Positions 11,354-20,669 of a stretch of 64,000 nucleotides of DNA are shown here, piece after piece; position 1 is the first letter of the stretch; the number at the start of each line of letters is the position of its first letter. This stretch comes from Symbiodinium natans (Eukaryota > Sar > Dinophyceae > Suessiales > Symbiodiniaceae), in assembly GCA_905221605.1 (NCBI GenBank), contig CAJNDS010002499.1, positions 1 through 64,000 of the forward strand. Direction: 5' to 3'. Under the pieces are notes generated by a model. That model did not search any database. It saw only the letters and a program-made list of their open reading frames with translations, and had not been told where the DNA came from. A program made the position numbers and the translations under genes.

Positions 11354-12272
11354 TCAGACCTCCCATGGGATGTCTTCCAAATCTTCAAAGCCACACACTT
11401 GCCAATCACTGCTGCATGCTTCTTCTGGGGAGTCTGGATCCTGAGAACACCCTTCCTCAAGGAAAGTCCAGCCATGTGCGCTGGCTGCAGAAGACAGCGG
11501 AACCAGCGAAGGCTGTGCGGGCTGCATAACTTGGTGACCTAACTGACGCAAGTCAGCAAGGGAAGCGTCGTCCAGGAACACCGGTCTCCTAACTGCTTGG
11601 TCAAAACTCGGCCAGCTCCACGTGCAAGCTAGAAAGTTTTCTAGACAAAGGGCACAGTGGAGCTCGATGCGTCTTCCATCCTCTCCGTGCAAGATCGCTG
11701 GTTGCCTTTTCCCAGGTCACTGGCACAAAACTGAGGTTATGGGTTGGAATATTACCACAGCCAGTGCAGTTAAAGTTTAACAGGCGAAGCCACTGCACGG
11801 GCGGGTCGCCCCCCGTTCCCCCGTGGAGCTCTGCTGGGTCTTCCATGCATCGCCATTGCCCACAAGGTCCGGCTCTAACTGTTTTGCCGGATTTGCTGGT
11901 GCGAACAAAATACACGCTGCTGTCCTCTGCGAGGAGCAGCCATTCTTTCCGGCCCTTGTGAAACCAGCGAAAGCAGAGTGCTTGGTGAAAAGTCCTGCCT
12001 TGGCTGGAGCCACAATTGGCTCTATGGGCCCAAGTTCGCTCTGCACTTGCCAGGCTGCTCGAGCAACTTACCTGGTCTTCCAAGGCTGGAGAAACTCCAC
12101 AGCCGGCTGTAAGAGGACTCGCATAAGGGAAGAGTTCCCCAAGCCGGGCTGCTTCGCCCTCCAGTCGGGCCGTGCCTTCTTTCTGGCTCTCTGCAGAGCA
12201 AGTTGGGTGAGATGACTCCAACCCATCACTTGCTGGCAGTGAGGATCTCGACTGCACAGGTGCTCTGGACAT
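11354..12272 (-). pseudogene. Array-unit ORF copy E, frameshifted
   Basis: The first ~180 codons (12272 downward) match copy D. Near 11715 there is one extra base (caggtcactggc against caggacttggc in D), which throws the downstream CALC half out of frame. That half remains open in another frame from about 11692 down to 11354. This is therefore a recently broken copy of the 305-residue ORF. Confidence 0.75.
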
Positions 12273-12391
12273 GGCTCAAATGAAGGCTGTGACAAAGCAG
12301 GCCTGGTACCCAAAACAGTTAGGGGACTCGAGGCTGGTTCACACAGCTACCGCTCTGCTACCTGTGCACCCCACCGGGGTTGAGCCGAGAT

Positions 12392-12401
12392 CTTGAGCCA
12401 A
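12392..12401 (-). other. Spliced-leader relic at 5' end of unit E
   Basis: The minus strand reads TTGGCTCAAG, identical to the last ten bases of the dinoflagellate spliced leader (known to end in TTTTGGCTCAAG), followed by ATCTCGGCTCAAC, which resembles a second decayed copy. The same word occurs at 7390 and 9886, and with one change at 2291 and 4908. Confidence 0.7.
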
Positions 12402-12421
12402 ACAAAAACGAACATATATCA

Positions 12422-12665
12422 CTCGAAAGCGGGCTAAGTCGCTAGCCAATTAGGCTCTTCGGGACCAAAGTCCCGGAAGTTAAGGTGAAACGTGAGAACA
12501 ACTACTCTCGGGAATGCCTTGGCCTGCTAAACACGGCCGAGCTTATGAAGGCATCCGAGATGCTACGGGAAGAGCTACGGGCAGGGAGAACCTCACCATC
12601 CCTCAGAGTCTTTACAGACTTGACAAGATTCTCGCCGCAGCTCAGGGAGAAACTCACCTTCTGGC
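12422..12665 (-). other. 3' region of the non-LTR element
   Basis: These 244 bases follow the ORF3 stop. They contain a stretch similar to the array units (ccttggcctgct-aacacggccga), two gggaga-nn-ctcacc motifs near 12592 and 12645, and the terminal ~65 bp shared with all units, including the covarying hairpin. I see no A-tail, so the element probably uses a structured 3' end for priming (inference). Confidence 0.7.
12460..12475 (-). other. 3'-tail hairpin of the LINE, with compensatory change
   Basis: The minus strand reads cgggac-TTTG-gtcccg. Compared with cggaac/gttccg in the array units, the fourth stem pair is G-C instead of A-T, so both partners have changed and pairing is kept. This supports a selected RNA structure. 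Confidence 0.75.
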
Positions 12666-14096
12666 TCATCGCAGATCACTGAAACGGGGCCCTCCCGAGT
12701 CGATAATGCCCTGTTCGCTGAGATGGCTCCAGAAGGGCTGACACTCCATTAACAGCGTTTCCGCGCACCACCTAGGGTAAACGCCAACGTGTCTGAGCTT
12801 GTCACGAAGCCAGCCTTGGCGTGAAGGGCTGAAATCCGCCACAAGCGCCCAAAAGCCTGTCCAGCTGTGTTTGGCTTCTTTGCCTTCCCATGTCCATTCG
12901 TTCGTGTCGAAGAAGATGAGCCTCGGATAGGGGGAATTTGCCGTGGTACGACTCACGGCTACATTTAGCGGCCCCAAATCGCGGAGGGTCCACCCTTCAG
13001 CTCGAAGAAAGGCCAAAATGATGGCCATGTAGCACAAGAACTGGAAGCAACTCTGGCTTCCAGCGCCGAATCGGGTGAGAACCTCAACCCCTGGAACACA
13101 TCGCTCCTGCAGCGACATGTAAAATGGAAACACCTGCTCTCCACCCTGCCACAGCAGGCGGACGCGCACAAGCCCATACCAGTAGACCTTCGCCGTTAAC
13201 CGGGGAAAGATATTACTGATACGCTCTTCTTCGGCTTGGCTTTCATCCGAAAATTTCCACACCAGGGGAGCCGATTCGGCTACATAGGCTACTCGCGTAC
13301 GGCCGAACATGAGCATAGTCAGATCCATGGTGTCCCTAACCTGGAGGCTGTGGGTGACGTCATGGATCATGACCAGGTTGACAGGAAGATAATGCAGAGG
13401 TTCCTTTGGCTTGCCGCGGTGTGCCTTCCACTGGCCTTGAAAGTGGAACGCGGCATCCTGTGGGTCTGCCCTCTGACGCGCATCTGCTGCCACTGCGGCG
13501 CTTCTTCCTGAACTAGTCGCCCTAACTGTCTGAGGGTTTGCCTCGGATGCTTCGTTGTCCTGGGGCCGCCCTGAGCTCTCGGGAAAGCTTGCGGGGTCAA
13601 GAAGAGAGGTGAGCTCCTCAACCTCCGCGTGGGCGTCAGGGTGCCCAGGGTTCAATGAGGAGGAGCTTAGCAGAGGAGCCTCATTTCGGGAGAGAACCTC
13701 TTCCCTTCTGTGCCCGCTTGAAGCAGAGGAGCTTCTTAACTTGACCCTTCGTTCCCAGGGGGAAAGCTGATCGGAGCGCCACTCCTGGGTTTCATCCGAA
13801 GGATCTTCGGGCACGTCTTCCTCCTGGCCTCGCCTGCTTGGCGGAGGAGCAGGTGGTGTAGGGCGAGGTGTTGAGTTTGCCCGAAAACGCGCATCGCTTT
13901 CCGCTAAGGCAAGATGCCTAGCGTGGCTCCTTGCTTTACTCCTGGAGATCGAGCCGGGGCTTTTTGTAGGGAGATCTCGCGCGCTTCTTTCCATGTTCAC
14001 CTCCCATGCTGCATCCAGCTCTTCTTGTGGCAATCTGGATTGCCTGCCTTTGAGGCCTTTGGATTTGCCGTGTCCTTTCTTCCATCCTTTTCCCAT
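12666..14096 (-). CDS. LINE ORF3, 476 aa, kinase-like fold (degenerate)
   Basis: The ATG sits three bases after the ORF2 stop (TGA GCT ATG) and in the same frame. The first ~210 residues are basic then Ser/Pro/Glu-rich and probably disordered. The last ~250 residues resemble the protein-kinase/phosphotransferase fold: a VWKFSD strand with a lysine, an acidic EEER helix, a hinge-like segment, TLRDLGPLNVAV resembling the HRD..N catalytic loop, and LIFFDTNEW at the place of the DFG segment. The glycine loop is not evident and His of HRD is missing, so it may be inactive or atypical. A kinase-like protein is unusual for a LINE. It could act by readthrough fusion to RT or by reinitiation. The kinase assignment rests on motif reading alone. 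Confidence 0.6.
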   Translation of the reverse strand: MGKGWKKGHGKSKGLKGRQSRLPQEELDAAWEVNMERSARDLPTKSPGSISRSKARSHARHLALAESDARFRANSTPRPTPPAPPPSRRGQEEDVPEDPSDETQEWRSDQLSPWERRVKLRSSSASSGHRREEVLSRNEAPLLSSSSLNPGHPDAHAEVEELTSLLDPASFPESSGRPQDNEASEANPQTVRATSSGRSAAVAADARQRADPQDAAFHFQGQWKAHRGKPKEPLHYLPVNLVMIHDVTHSLQVRDTMDLTMLMFGRTRVAYVAESAPLVWKFSDESQAEEERISNIFPRLTAKVYWYGLVRVRLLWQGGEQVFPFYMSLQERCVPGVEVLTRFGAGSQSCFQFLCYMAIILAFLRAEGWTLRDLGPLNVAVSRTTANSPYPRLIFFDTNEWTWEGKEAKHSWTGFWALVADFSPSRQGWLRDKLRHVGVYPRWCAETLLMECQPFWSHLSEQGIIDSGGPRFSDLR

Positions 14097-14099
14097 AGC

Positions 14100-17000
14100 T
14101 CACTTCCTAAACGAGAGAGCGGTTTGTGTCAGGCCATCCTTTTTTGCTTTGGCTTTAATTTTTTCTTTAGGCTTGGGAAAAGCAGGAGTGGTCTGAGGAA
14201 GCAAAGGAGGAATCTGAGGGAGAGACTCTCCTGTACTGCTACTTGCCACTGCTTCACTTACGCTGGTATTTGAAGGCACAACGGCTGCGGGATGGGGCGA
14301 GCAACTCAAGCCAAAGAAGGCTTTCACGCCTGCCTTGGGGTCTAGGCTTCTTTTTTGGGCTTCCTGGAATTTGCTGTTAGGCTTCTTGCAGACCTGGCTG
14401 CACCTTCCTTGACATCCCGGTTTGGCCTTTAGGATTCTGACAGCTTGGAAAGCGCCACACTTTTTGCATACCACTGACTCTCCAAGGTTGATCATGTGGT
14501 GAGACACATGAAAGCCCCACGGAGTCGAGGTGGGCACAGGCAGACTCTGGCACGGGAACTGAAGAACGTGCACAACCACCTCATGCGGATCGACTTGTTG
14601 CACGTAAAGCCCGCACCCTTCACACTTAATGCACAGGTTGTTGGTGCTTTCTCCGCTAGAGATCTTCCAATTGTGCATGGTCTGAGGACTCGCCTCCTTG
14701 ACTGCATGCAAAAGAAGCTGTTTTTTATTGGGTCCTTTTTTGGGGGGAGGCGCGGCCTTGGCCTTAGCCTTTCTCTCAAATTTGACTTCATTAGCTGAGG
14801 GCAGCGGGCAGTTGGCGAGGAGGAACTCAGCTCGCTTTCCTAAGAAAGTGGAGATCTCTCGTGCAGTGCTGTCAATTTGCTTGACTTTTGCCACATGCTC
14901 TTGTGACAGAATCTCTTTGGCCTTCTGACCGCACAGCCAGTCTGCATGTCTGTTGGCTTCCCAGGCCCATAGGGAGCCTGCGCCATGCCTGGCTGCGTGC
15001 TCCTCTTTGGTTAAGTGCCCTTTTGTCCAGACCGGTTTTAATCTATTACGGTCATCCTGACCTGCGGTCCATATACCAGGCCAGAGGAAATGGGCGTTGG
15101 GGTTTTTAAGTCTGGTGAGCGCAATTTTGCTATCACAGGCAACAAAATTGTTTTGGTTGGACAGGCCCAACAGGAAGTCAAGTGCCTTTGACTCGGCGTC
15201 ATTGACCGTGAAACCTACCTGAAGGGCTCCCACCGCATACCCCACAATCTTGTAGGCTGGATCCGGCTCCGGGCCTTGCCAGCAGCATGCCGGCAGATGG
15301 CCGTCCTTGCGCTGTATGGCAACTAAGCTCCAGGTTGCCATTCTGAGCCTGGGATCGGAGGCCTGTGGTCCTCCTGATCCGTCTGTACCAAACCAGACAG
15401 GTTGGCAACTCTGTGCCGCTTCTTCAAGGTTTCCCTCAACAAGGGTTTCAAGGACCAAGGGAGGGTGGTCAGGGTGCTTGGTAAGCGGGGCTGGGACTAG
15501 CCCTCTCAGCCAGAAACATTCTGGTGCATCCACCCTGCTCCTCCACTCAGGGTCGGGGCCAATGTCGTGCGCTGCCCACGCAGGGCAAGTGTGGAGCGCA
15601 TGCACGAAGGAGTTGGCCCCACCGCACCTCGTGCACACCGCGTGCCCGCCATGTCCATTGAAGGCTACAGCGCCTTGCCAGACCATACGTAGCCCTGTTA
15701 CCTTTAGAGTGTTCCCTTTGGCCTTTCTTAGCAGGCTCCTGTGGGTCGACCAATCTAAACCATGCTCGGCTCCTCCGCCGCCGTGCTGGCTTGCAATTCG
15801 CCCCCAACGAGCTCCACGCAACTGCTCCTTCACCTGCCGTGCCGTAATGGCGTTTCCCCACTCGAGTCTAATGGTGAGGTCTGGCCTAGACCAGACTTCC
15901 ATGGTGGGAGCTTCAAAACCCATGTCGCGAAGGTAGCACACCATAGCTGCAATCGGGCCAGCTGCTAGTCTCCAGGGGTGAGCCGCTCTCGCAAGTCTCT
16001 TCCACGTTACCCCCCATGCTTGTTGAAAGCGTGGCGCGCACGGGCCATTGATAGCAACGCACCGGCTTAGGCTGTCCCAATGTTCCAGAACGATGCGGAT
16101 AACCGGGTCTTGGACATTAAACTCGCCCATATCAAAGACCACGTCCGCTGAACCAAGCGCCAGTCTGGTGGAGTGGGACACCGCCATTCCCCTCACCACC
16201 TTCATTCTCTTTGGAGATAGCCCTTGGGCCTGGTGCCCCCAGGTGCCTGCCGTAAAGGCGCTGGTTTTGAAAGCGCGAATCGCATGCTTTTTCTGGCCTA
16301 GCCCTAACCGATGAAGTTTGCCGCTCCTCTTGACCGCTTTCTGAATGCGGCTGTTTGAGGTCTTTACCCGCCTCCTTCGGCCTCCAGACGAATCCGCCCC
16401 CAGGTCTTTGACGAGACTTTGCACCTGCGGCTCTTTGACCTTTCTCCTGATACGGAGTTCTTTTTCCGCAGACCCATCAGAGCATACAAAAGCGGACTTC
16501 CGGATGCTGAGCTGCAGCTTGGCTGCTCCTAGCTCCGACTGAAGCGTGCGGAACACTGCAAGCGCCTGCCTTGCTGCTGTCTGCGGTTCGCGGTGCTCGA
16601 CATCGACAGAGATGTCATCCAGCCATACATCCATGGACTGGATCCGGTTCGACTGGTAAACTTTCTGGCAAGTGGGAAACAGTGCCAGCTTTGCCAGGGC
16701 AGGGGCTATGGGGCAGCCTGCCATTATGCCCCTGCTGGCCCATAAGGGGTGAGAAACTCGACCCTCAGAGGAGATCAGTCTTTCGCCTCGATATATCTGG
16801 AGCGCTATATTGAGGACGACCTGGGGGAAACCCAGGATTTTGGCTTGTTGGATCAACAGCTCATGCTCGACTGTCTCATAAAAGGTCGTGAGGTCGATGA
16901 AAATACTCACCCGACTTAAACCTCTCGAACGGCTGATTTCGGAGAGGAAGACTCTGCGGACAGAAATGTCCAAGCAAGCTTGTCCTGGACGGGCCGCGTC

Positions 17001-19652
17001 CCACGGGGCTACAAGCTCAAAGCGGGCTATCCATTCAGCCACCAGGTTGTACCTGGCTTGGGTCCAAAGCTTGTACGCTACATGGCATAAAGCAATCGGG
17101 CGTTCAATCTCTTCCGACTTAACAAGCATGGTGACCTGAGTGGTACACCACTGATGCGGGGCCTGGCCGGTTTTTTCCACAAGGTGAAAGAAATGGGTGA
17201 GATCCTCGACCCGTTTTTCAGGCAGGGCTTTAAGGAAGGGAATCGTCCATCCATCTGGTCCTGGGGCTTTCAGAGGCAGACGTTTGATGCGGAGCATGAT
17301 TGCCAGCGGGTCTAGCGGAGGGAGTAGCTCGGCCTCTCGCTTGGCTTCTTCGAGCAGTAGGGGAAAAACGGTTGGAACAGGCTCGAACTCTCCTTGCCAA
17401 ATCGGTTGCCACTGGGCCAAACGACAGTATGGACGTAGCATGGGTTCCATTGTTTGGAAAGGCCTATCCAGACCAGATTCATGGCTTTTCATGGCACGGA
17501 AGAGAGGCCTCATTCCTTTCTGAACGGCGCCGTCAAGCCACTCCTTGTAACGCTCCTTATCGCAACGGACGTGCTCCTTTTGGGCCTTTGAGGCTTCGTC
17601 CTCGATCCACTTGCGGGTATCGATGTCGTCTTCCCCGGCGAGAAGGGATTTGATCTTTGCCTGTTTGTCGCCATTGATTTCCTGGGCCTCGGAATCAATC
17701 AGGCCTGACAACAGGTTCTCGAGCTCATCGGCCTTGATGATTTTTTGGGGGGTTTTATTTGTCCAGACCTGCAGCCTCTGCCATTTTGCATGATTGTCCG
17801 TGTACTTATAGACTTTGGACGGGGCCAGAAGTCGACCGTGTTTCAATGACAAGGTGATGCCCCGGACGGCGGTTTCTTCGGGACACACCGTTGCCGAACA
17901 CTCTTGTGCCAGGGCGGCAAATGCCAGCGAGACTTCATCAGAAATCTCGCGCCCCATCCACTTGATATGCGTGATGCACAGCAATTTCCTGCTACACCCT
18001 GCCACTTCACCAACAGGTCCAAACGCAGGAAGCTGGAAAACCTTACACTGGCCCCCCATCGTATCGCAAGTGAGGATCAGGCTAGAGTGGGGCCGATGTG
18101 GAGCAGTCCAATCTGCAGCGATGCTGGAGATGCTCCTGAGCTTGCTACTGCAGATGCAGTAGTCAAGTTCGTTGCCGCTATCACACGTAGCCTGCCCAGT
18201 CACAATCGGGTAGGCCTGGAGTTCACTGAGGATGTTACTGGCCAGGAGCTCCTCCGGAGCCACATTCCAATCCCCTATGGCAAACCAGTGCCCGGAGTGA
18301 GCCTTTATATTTGCCATTAGGTGGGACAGGATTTCAGCATTAGGGTGCGAATCATACGCTACACCTGACCGCAAGTAGACGCTGAAACATGCAATCTCCG
18401 CCTGTCTAGTTCTGACCGCAACTGCAGTGAAACCGCCCCCCTCAAAAGAAACATGATTTAAGAACCGGGCTTGCCAATGCTTACGGACCAAGATCCCCGT
18501 ACCTCCGAGGACTCCTTTCCCTTGACCAGGGGAGCCCGACCCGCCATGCAACTCATAGCCGCATCGTGCTGCTTTCCGGGCCGCTGACTCTCTTGAGTCT
18601 CCGATAAGGTGGGTTTCTTGAAGGCACACTACCGGCTCCTTGAGTTGGTCAAGCCAGGTAACAATTTCCGCCCTCCAACTGGTGACATTGGAAGAGCGAA
18701 TTTGAAGTGGTTCTTTGGAGGGAAGGCTTAGCTGCTGTTGCACGTCCTTGAGAGCCATCCTCAAGGGTGATACCCCTACCGACGGGCCTCGAGAAGCACA
18801 GCTGAAAAGCTGCTCCAAGGTCCAGTGCTCCAATAGCCCTTCGTTCTGAGGGGCTTGGTCCGCTAGTTCAATGATTGTCTCTTCGGCTTCGGCACTGATA
18901 GCGTGCTGTCCGTCGAGTTGAACCTCTAACTTGTGCCACAGCTTGGCTTGCTTTCGGTTTCGTGGTTCCACGAGGGCATGCTTCTTCCTGGTTTTTTGAC
19001 CAGAATGCCCTGAAGGTAGTCTGGTTCCCACTGAAGCTGTACAAGTTGCTGGGGTTTGCGTCATGTCGCTATCATCTAGCAAAGACGCAGGAAAGAATTT
19101 GGGGCCACTGAGGCCGACTGGCGACTCCGCTTTAACAAAGGCCAGTGCTGTCTTTCTGGGAGTGGTCTTTCTCCTACTCCTCAAAAGCCACTTGTTTACA
19201 CTAGCCGTACCTTCTGCACAAACAGGCTGCTCCTGCGTGCTGAAGGAGAAACTCTCTTCATGCTCCGTATCCGCCGGTAAGAGCAGGGGAGTAGCTCCTC
19301 GGTCAGAGTCGAGAGTGGTCGGAGTGCTGCAAAATTGCGCCCCAAACCCTTGTGTGGGAACTGGGGCTTGCTCATCATGAGCCATGGTCGTGTAAGTCTT
19401 GCAGGCGGAGTCCAGCCTGTTTAGAACATATTTGACCACAGGGCTCAGTCGCGGGCCTTGACTGCCCTGGGTCTCCTTGCCTCCTTGCTTCGGTCTCCAA
19501 TGGCGCCGAATCCTGTGACCCTCCTGAGGAGGCAGAAAAACTAGCTGCTCCAACGGTGCACATCCACCTGCAATACTGCAAAACTGTGACGCGTACGCTG
19601 CGGGCCCTTGCCAGAGGGAGTGCCGCGCCTCACTCCACTGTGGCCCTGTGCC
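14100..19652 (-). CDS. LINE ORF2: AP endonuclease, reverse transcriptase, RNase H
   Basis: The frame is open from the codon after the ORF1 TAG (19653) to TGA at 14100; the first in-frame ATG is at 19385. Numbering from 19553: residues ~290-510 are an APE-type endonuclease (LQETH near 311, GDWN near 427, LDY, then PHSSL). Residues ~740-1050 are a reverse transcriptase with APGPDG, a SIFIDLTTFYETV motif A and WLDD near 978 in place of the usual YADD. A CxxC-H-C finger (CTRCGG) lies near 1310. Residues ~1385-1540 are RNase H with DGS, NDAESKA, ACDSK and ANRHAD carrying all acidic residues. A C-terminal zinc-binding segment (CIKCEGC, CKKCG) lies at ~1630-1720. It nicks target DNA, copies element RNA and removes the RNA strand. 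It looks functional. Confidence 0.9.
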   Translation of the reverse strand, partial: GTGPQWSEARHSLWQGPAAYASQFCSIAGGCAPLEQLVFLPPQEGHRIRRHWRPKQGGKETQGSQGPRLSPVVKYVLNRLDSACKTYTTMAHDEQAPVPTQGFGAQFCSTPTTLDSDRGATPLLLPADTEHEESFSFSTQEQPVCAEGTASVNKWLLRSRRKTTPRKTALAFVKAESPVGLSGPKFFPASLLDDSDMTQTPATCTASVGTRLPSGHSGQKTRKKHALVEPRNRKQAKLWHKLEVQLDGQHAISAEAEETIIELADQAPQNEGLLEHWTLEQLFSCASRGPSVGVSPLRMALKDVQQQLSLPSKEPLQIRSSNVTSWRAEIVTWLDQLKEPVVCLQETHLIGDSRESAARKAARCGYELHGGSGSPGQGKGVLGGTGILVRKHWQARFLNHVSFEGGGFTAVAVRTRQAEIACFSVYLRSGVAYDSHPNAEILSHLMANIKAHSGHWFAIGDWNVAPEELLASNILSELQAYPIVTGQATCDSGNELDYCICSSKLRSISSIAADWTAPHRPHSSLILTCDTMGGQCKVFQLPAFGPVGEVAGCSRKLLCITHIKWMGREISDEVSLAFAALAQECSATVCPEETAVRGITLSLKHGRLLAPSKVYKYTDNHAKWQRLQVWTNKTPQKIIKADELENLLSGLIDSEAQEINGDKQAKIKSLLAGEDDIDTRKWIEDEASKAQKEHVRCDKERYKEWLDGAVQKGMRPLFRAMKSHESGLDRPFQTMEPMLRPYCRLAQWQPIWQGEFEPVPTVFPLLLEEAKREAELLPPLDPLAIMLRIKRLPLKAPGPDGWTIPFLKALPEKRVEDLTHFFHLVEKTGQAPHQWCTTQVTMLVKSEEIERPIALCHVAYKLWTQARYNLVAEWIARFELVAPWDAARPGQACLDISVRRVFLSEISRSRGLSRVSIFIDLTTFYETVEHELLIQQAKILGFPQVVLNIALQIYRGERLISSEGRVSHPLWASRGIMAGCPIAPALAKLALFPTCQKVYQSNRIQSMDVWLDDISVDVEHREPQTAARQALAVFRTLQSELGAAKLQLSIRKSAFVCSDGSAEKELRIRRKVKEPQVQSLVKDLGADSSGGRRRRVKTSNSRIQKAVKRSGKLHRLGLGQKKHAIRAFKTSAFTAGTWGHQAQGLSPKRMKVVRGMAVSHSTRLALGSADVVFDMGEFNVQDPVIRIVLEHWDSLSRCVAINGPCAPRFQQAWGVTWKRLARAAHPWRLAAGPIAAMVCYLRDMGFEAPTMEVWSRPDLTIRLEWGNAITARQVKEQLRGARWGRIASQHGGGGAEHGLDWSTHRSLLRKAKGNTLKVTGLRMVWQGAVAFNGHGGHAVCTRCGGANSFVHALHTCPAWAAHDIGPDPEWRSRVDAPECFWLRGLVPAPLTKHPDHPPLVLETLVEGNLEEAAQSCQPVWFGTDGSGGPQASDPRLRMATWSLVAIQRKDGHLPACCWQGPEPDPAYKIVGYAVGALQVGFTVNDAESKALDFLLGLSNQNNFVACDSKIALTRLKNPNAHFLWPGIWTAGQDDRNRLKPVWTKGHLTKEEHAARHGAGSLWAWEANRHADWLCGQKAKEILSQEHVAKVKQIDSTAREISTFLGKRAEFLLANCPLPSANEVKFERKAKAKAAPPPKKGPNKKQLLLHAVKEASPQTMHNWKISSGESTNNLCIKCEGCGLYVQQVDPHEVVVHVLQFPCQSLPVPTSTPWGFHVSHHMINLGESVVCKKCGAFQAVRILKAKPGCQGRCSQVCKKPNSKFQEAQKRSLDPKAGVKAFFGLSCSPHPAAVVPSNTSVSEAVASSSTGESLPQIPPLLPQTTPAFPKPKEKIKAKAKKDGLTQTALSFRK

Positions 19653-20615
19653 CTACAGATGCTCATCCTGACTTTCAAGGGGAGTAGCTCGACCCTCGGT
19701 CGGGCTACTCCGAAAATCCAATCTTCTTCTTGTCGGGCCGAACTCTGTTCCCTCTGGAAGGGCAGCACCTATCAACTCGGCCGGTACTCCCACCTCCTTC
19801 TTCCAGGTGGGGAAATTCTGGGGCTCCCCTTCTTCGGCCTCATGTCTGAGATGCTTGTTCAGCTGCGCCTGCTGCTCAGGCGTGAGGGCAATGCCGGCAC
19901 ATCTTAGGAGCCTGCTGGCTTCAACGGCCTGCTTTGGTTGATCCTCCTTTTCAACCTGCTCCTTGACTGCGGATTGGATCCTGAGGATGTCCTGCTCTTT
20001 CTGGGCGATTTTCTCCGACATTGCTGCAAGTTCTTTCATACTCTGCTCAAACTGTTCCTTGAGCCTTTCGGTGCGGCTTTGGAGCTGAACCTTCTTGGCA
20101 ATGAGCGAGCGAAGCTCATTCGTGTTCTGTTTGTAGGCCGCCATTGTTTTCTGAAGTCGCACTTTTGGTGGAACCTCCTCCATTTGCTCATCCTTGGGCT
20201 CCTCTATGCCTGCTTCCTTGAGCAGAATTTTGGCTGCTTCATCTGCTCCGTTCCACAGGCTCTGTGCGGCCTCCTTGTATTCTTGATCAGACATGGCTCC
20301 TCTGGCTTCCAGGCCCGGGGGTGGTTGCGGGTGCTTCGGGGTCCAGCCTGCCGCTTCTAACGCAGTCCGGGCTCCTTCGTCCAGGTGCTGCCATGCCTGA
20401 TCTAGGGCCTTCACAGCTCTGATGCCCTTTTGAGCTTTTGGGGAGATTCTCACCCGCTCTGGCGTCCACTTCCTCTCTGTGCCCCAGGACCAATCCCCCG
20501 TTTTCTTTGGCTTCTTTTTCCACTGCTTGCCACAATGCCAGCAGGTGGGATACCAAGCTAGGTCCTGGCGAGGAACCCATCCTGTGTAGCAATGCTCGCA
20601 GGTTGTGAAGCTCAT
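19653..20615 (-). CDS. LINE ORF1, 320 aa, zinc ribbon plus coiled coil
   Basis: The ATG start gives MSFTTCEHC. Residues 6-28 hold two CxxC pairs (C6/C9, C25/C28), a zinc-ribbon pattern. The middle is acidic and helical, and residues ~170-225 form a heptad-rich coiled coil (RLKEQFEQSMKELAAM and onward) likely to oligomerise. This suits an ORF1 RNA-binding chaperone in the ribonucleoprotein particle (role inferred by position). It ends in TAG, and the same frame continues open into ORF2 without an intervening ATG for 267 nt. Confidence 0.75.
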   Translation of the reverse strand: MSFTTCEHCYTGWVPRQDLAWYPTCWHCGKQWKKKPKKTGDWSWGTERKWTPERVRISPKAQKGIRAVKALDQAWQHLDEGARTALEAAGWTPKHPQPPPGLEARGAMSDQEYKEAAQSLWNGADEAAKILLKEAGIEEPKDEQMEEVPPKVRLQKTMAAYKQNTNELRSLIAKKVQLQSRTERLKEQFEQSMKELAAMSEKIAQKEQDILRIQSAVKEQVEKEDQPKQAVEASRLLRCAGIALTPEQQAQLNKHLRHEAEEGEPQNFPTWKKEVGVPAELIGAALPEGTEFGPTRRRLDFRSSPTEGRATPLESQDEHL

Positions 20616-20669
20616 CTTGGTCAGGAAAAGCCAAGTAGAAAACAGAGGCTCCTAGCCTGAAGGAAGGGC

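Larger units (their letters stand above)
1..12409 (-). repeat. Tandem array of ~2.5-kb retroelement-like units
   Basis: Five head-to-tail units repeat across this stretch with periods of about 2,480-2,510 bp, all on the minus strand. Unit borders are marked by the word gaacatatatca at 2300, 2413, 4920, 7400, 12410 (imperfect at 9901). Each unit, read on the minus strand, begins with a spliced-leader-like TTGGCTCAAG, continues with a ~115-nt leader and a 305-codon ORF, has a ~1.4-kb 3' region, and ends in a short hairpin followed by the border word. Linkers between the leader relic and the border word differ in length and sequence at nearly every junction, which suits separate insertions better than simple unequal crossing over. 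The leader and tail match the adjacent non-LTR retrotransposon at 12,410-21,190. Confidence 0.9.
9901..12409 (-). mobile_element. Array unit E, complete, next to the non-LTR element
   Basis: This is the rightmost unit. Its 5' leader relic (12392-12401) abuts, through an 8-nt A-rich linker, the 3' end of the large non-LTR element. The tail hairpin is at 9952-9967, and its border word is imperfect (acacatatatca at 9901). The ORF is broken by a single-base insertion. Confidence 0.87.
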
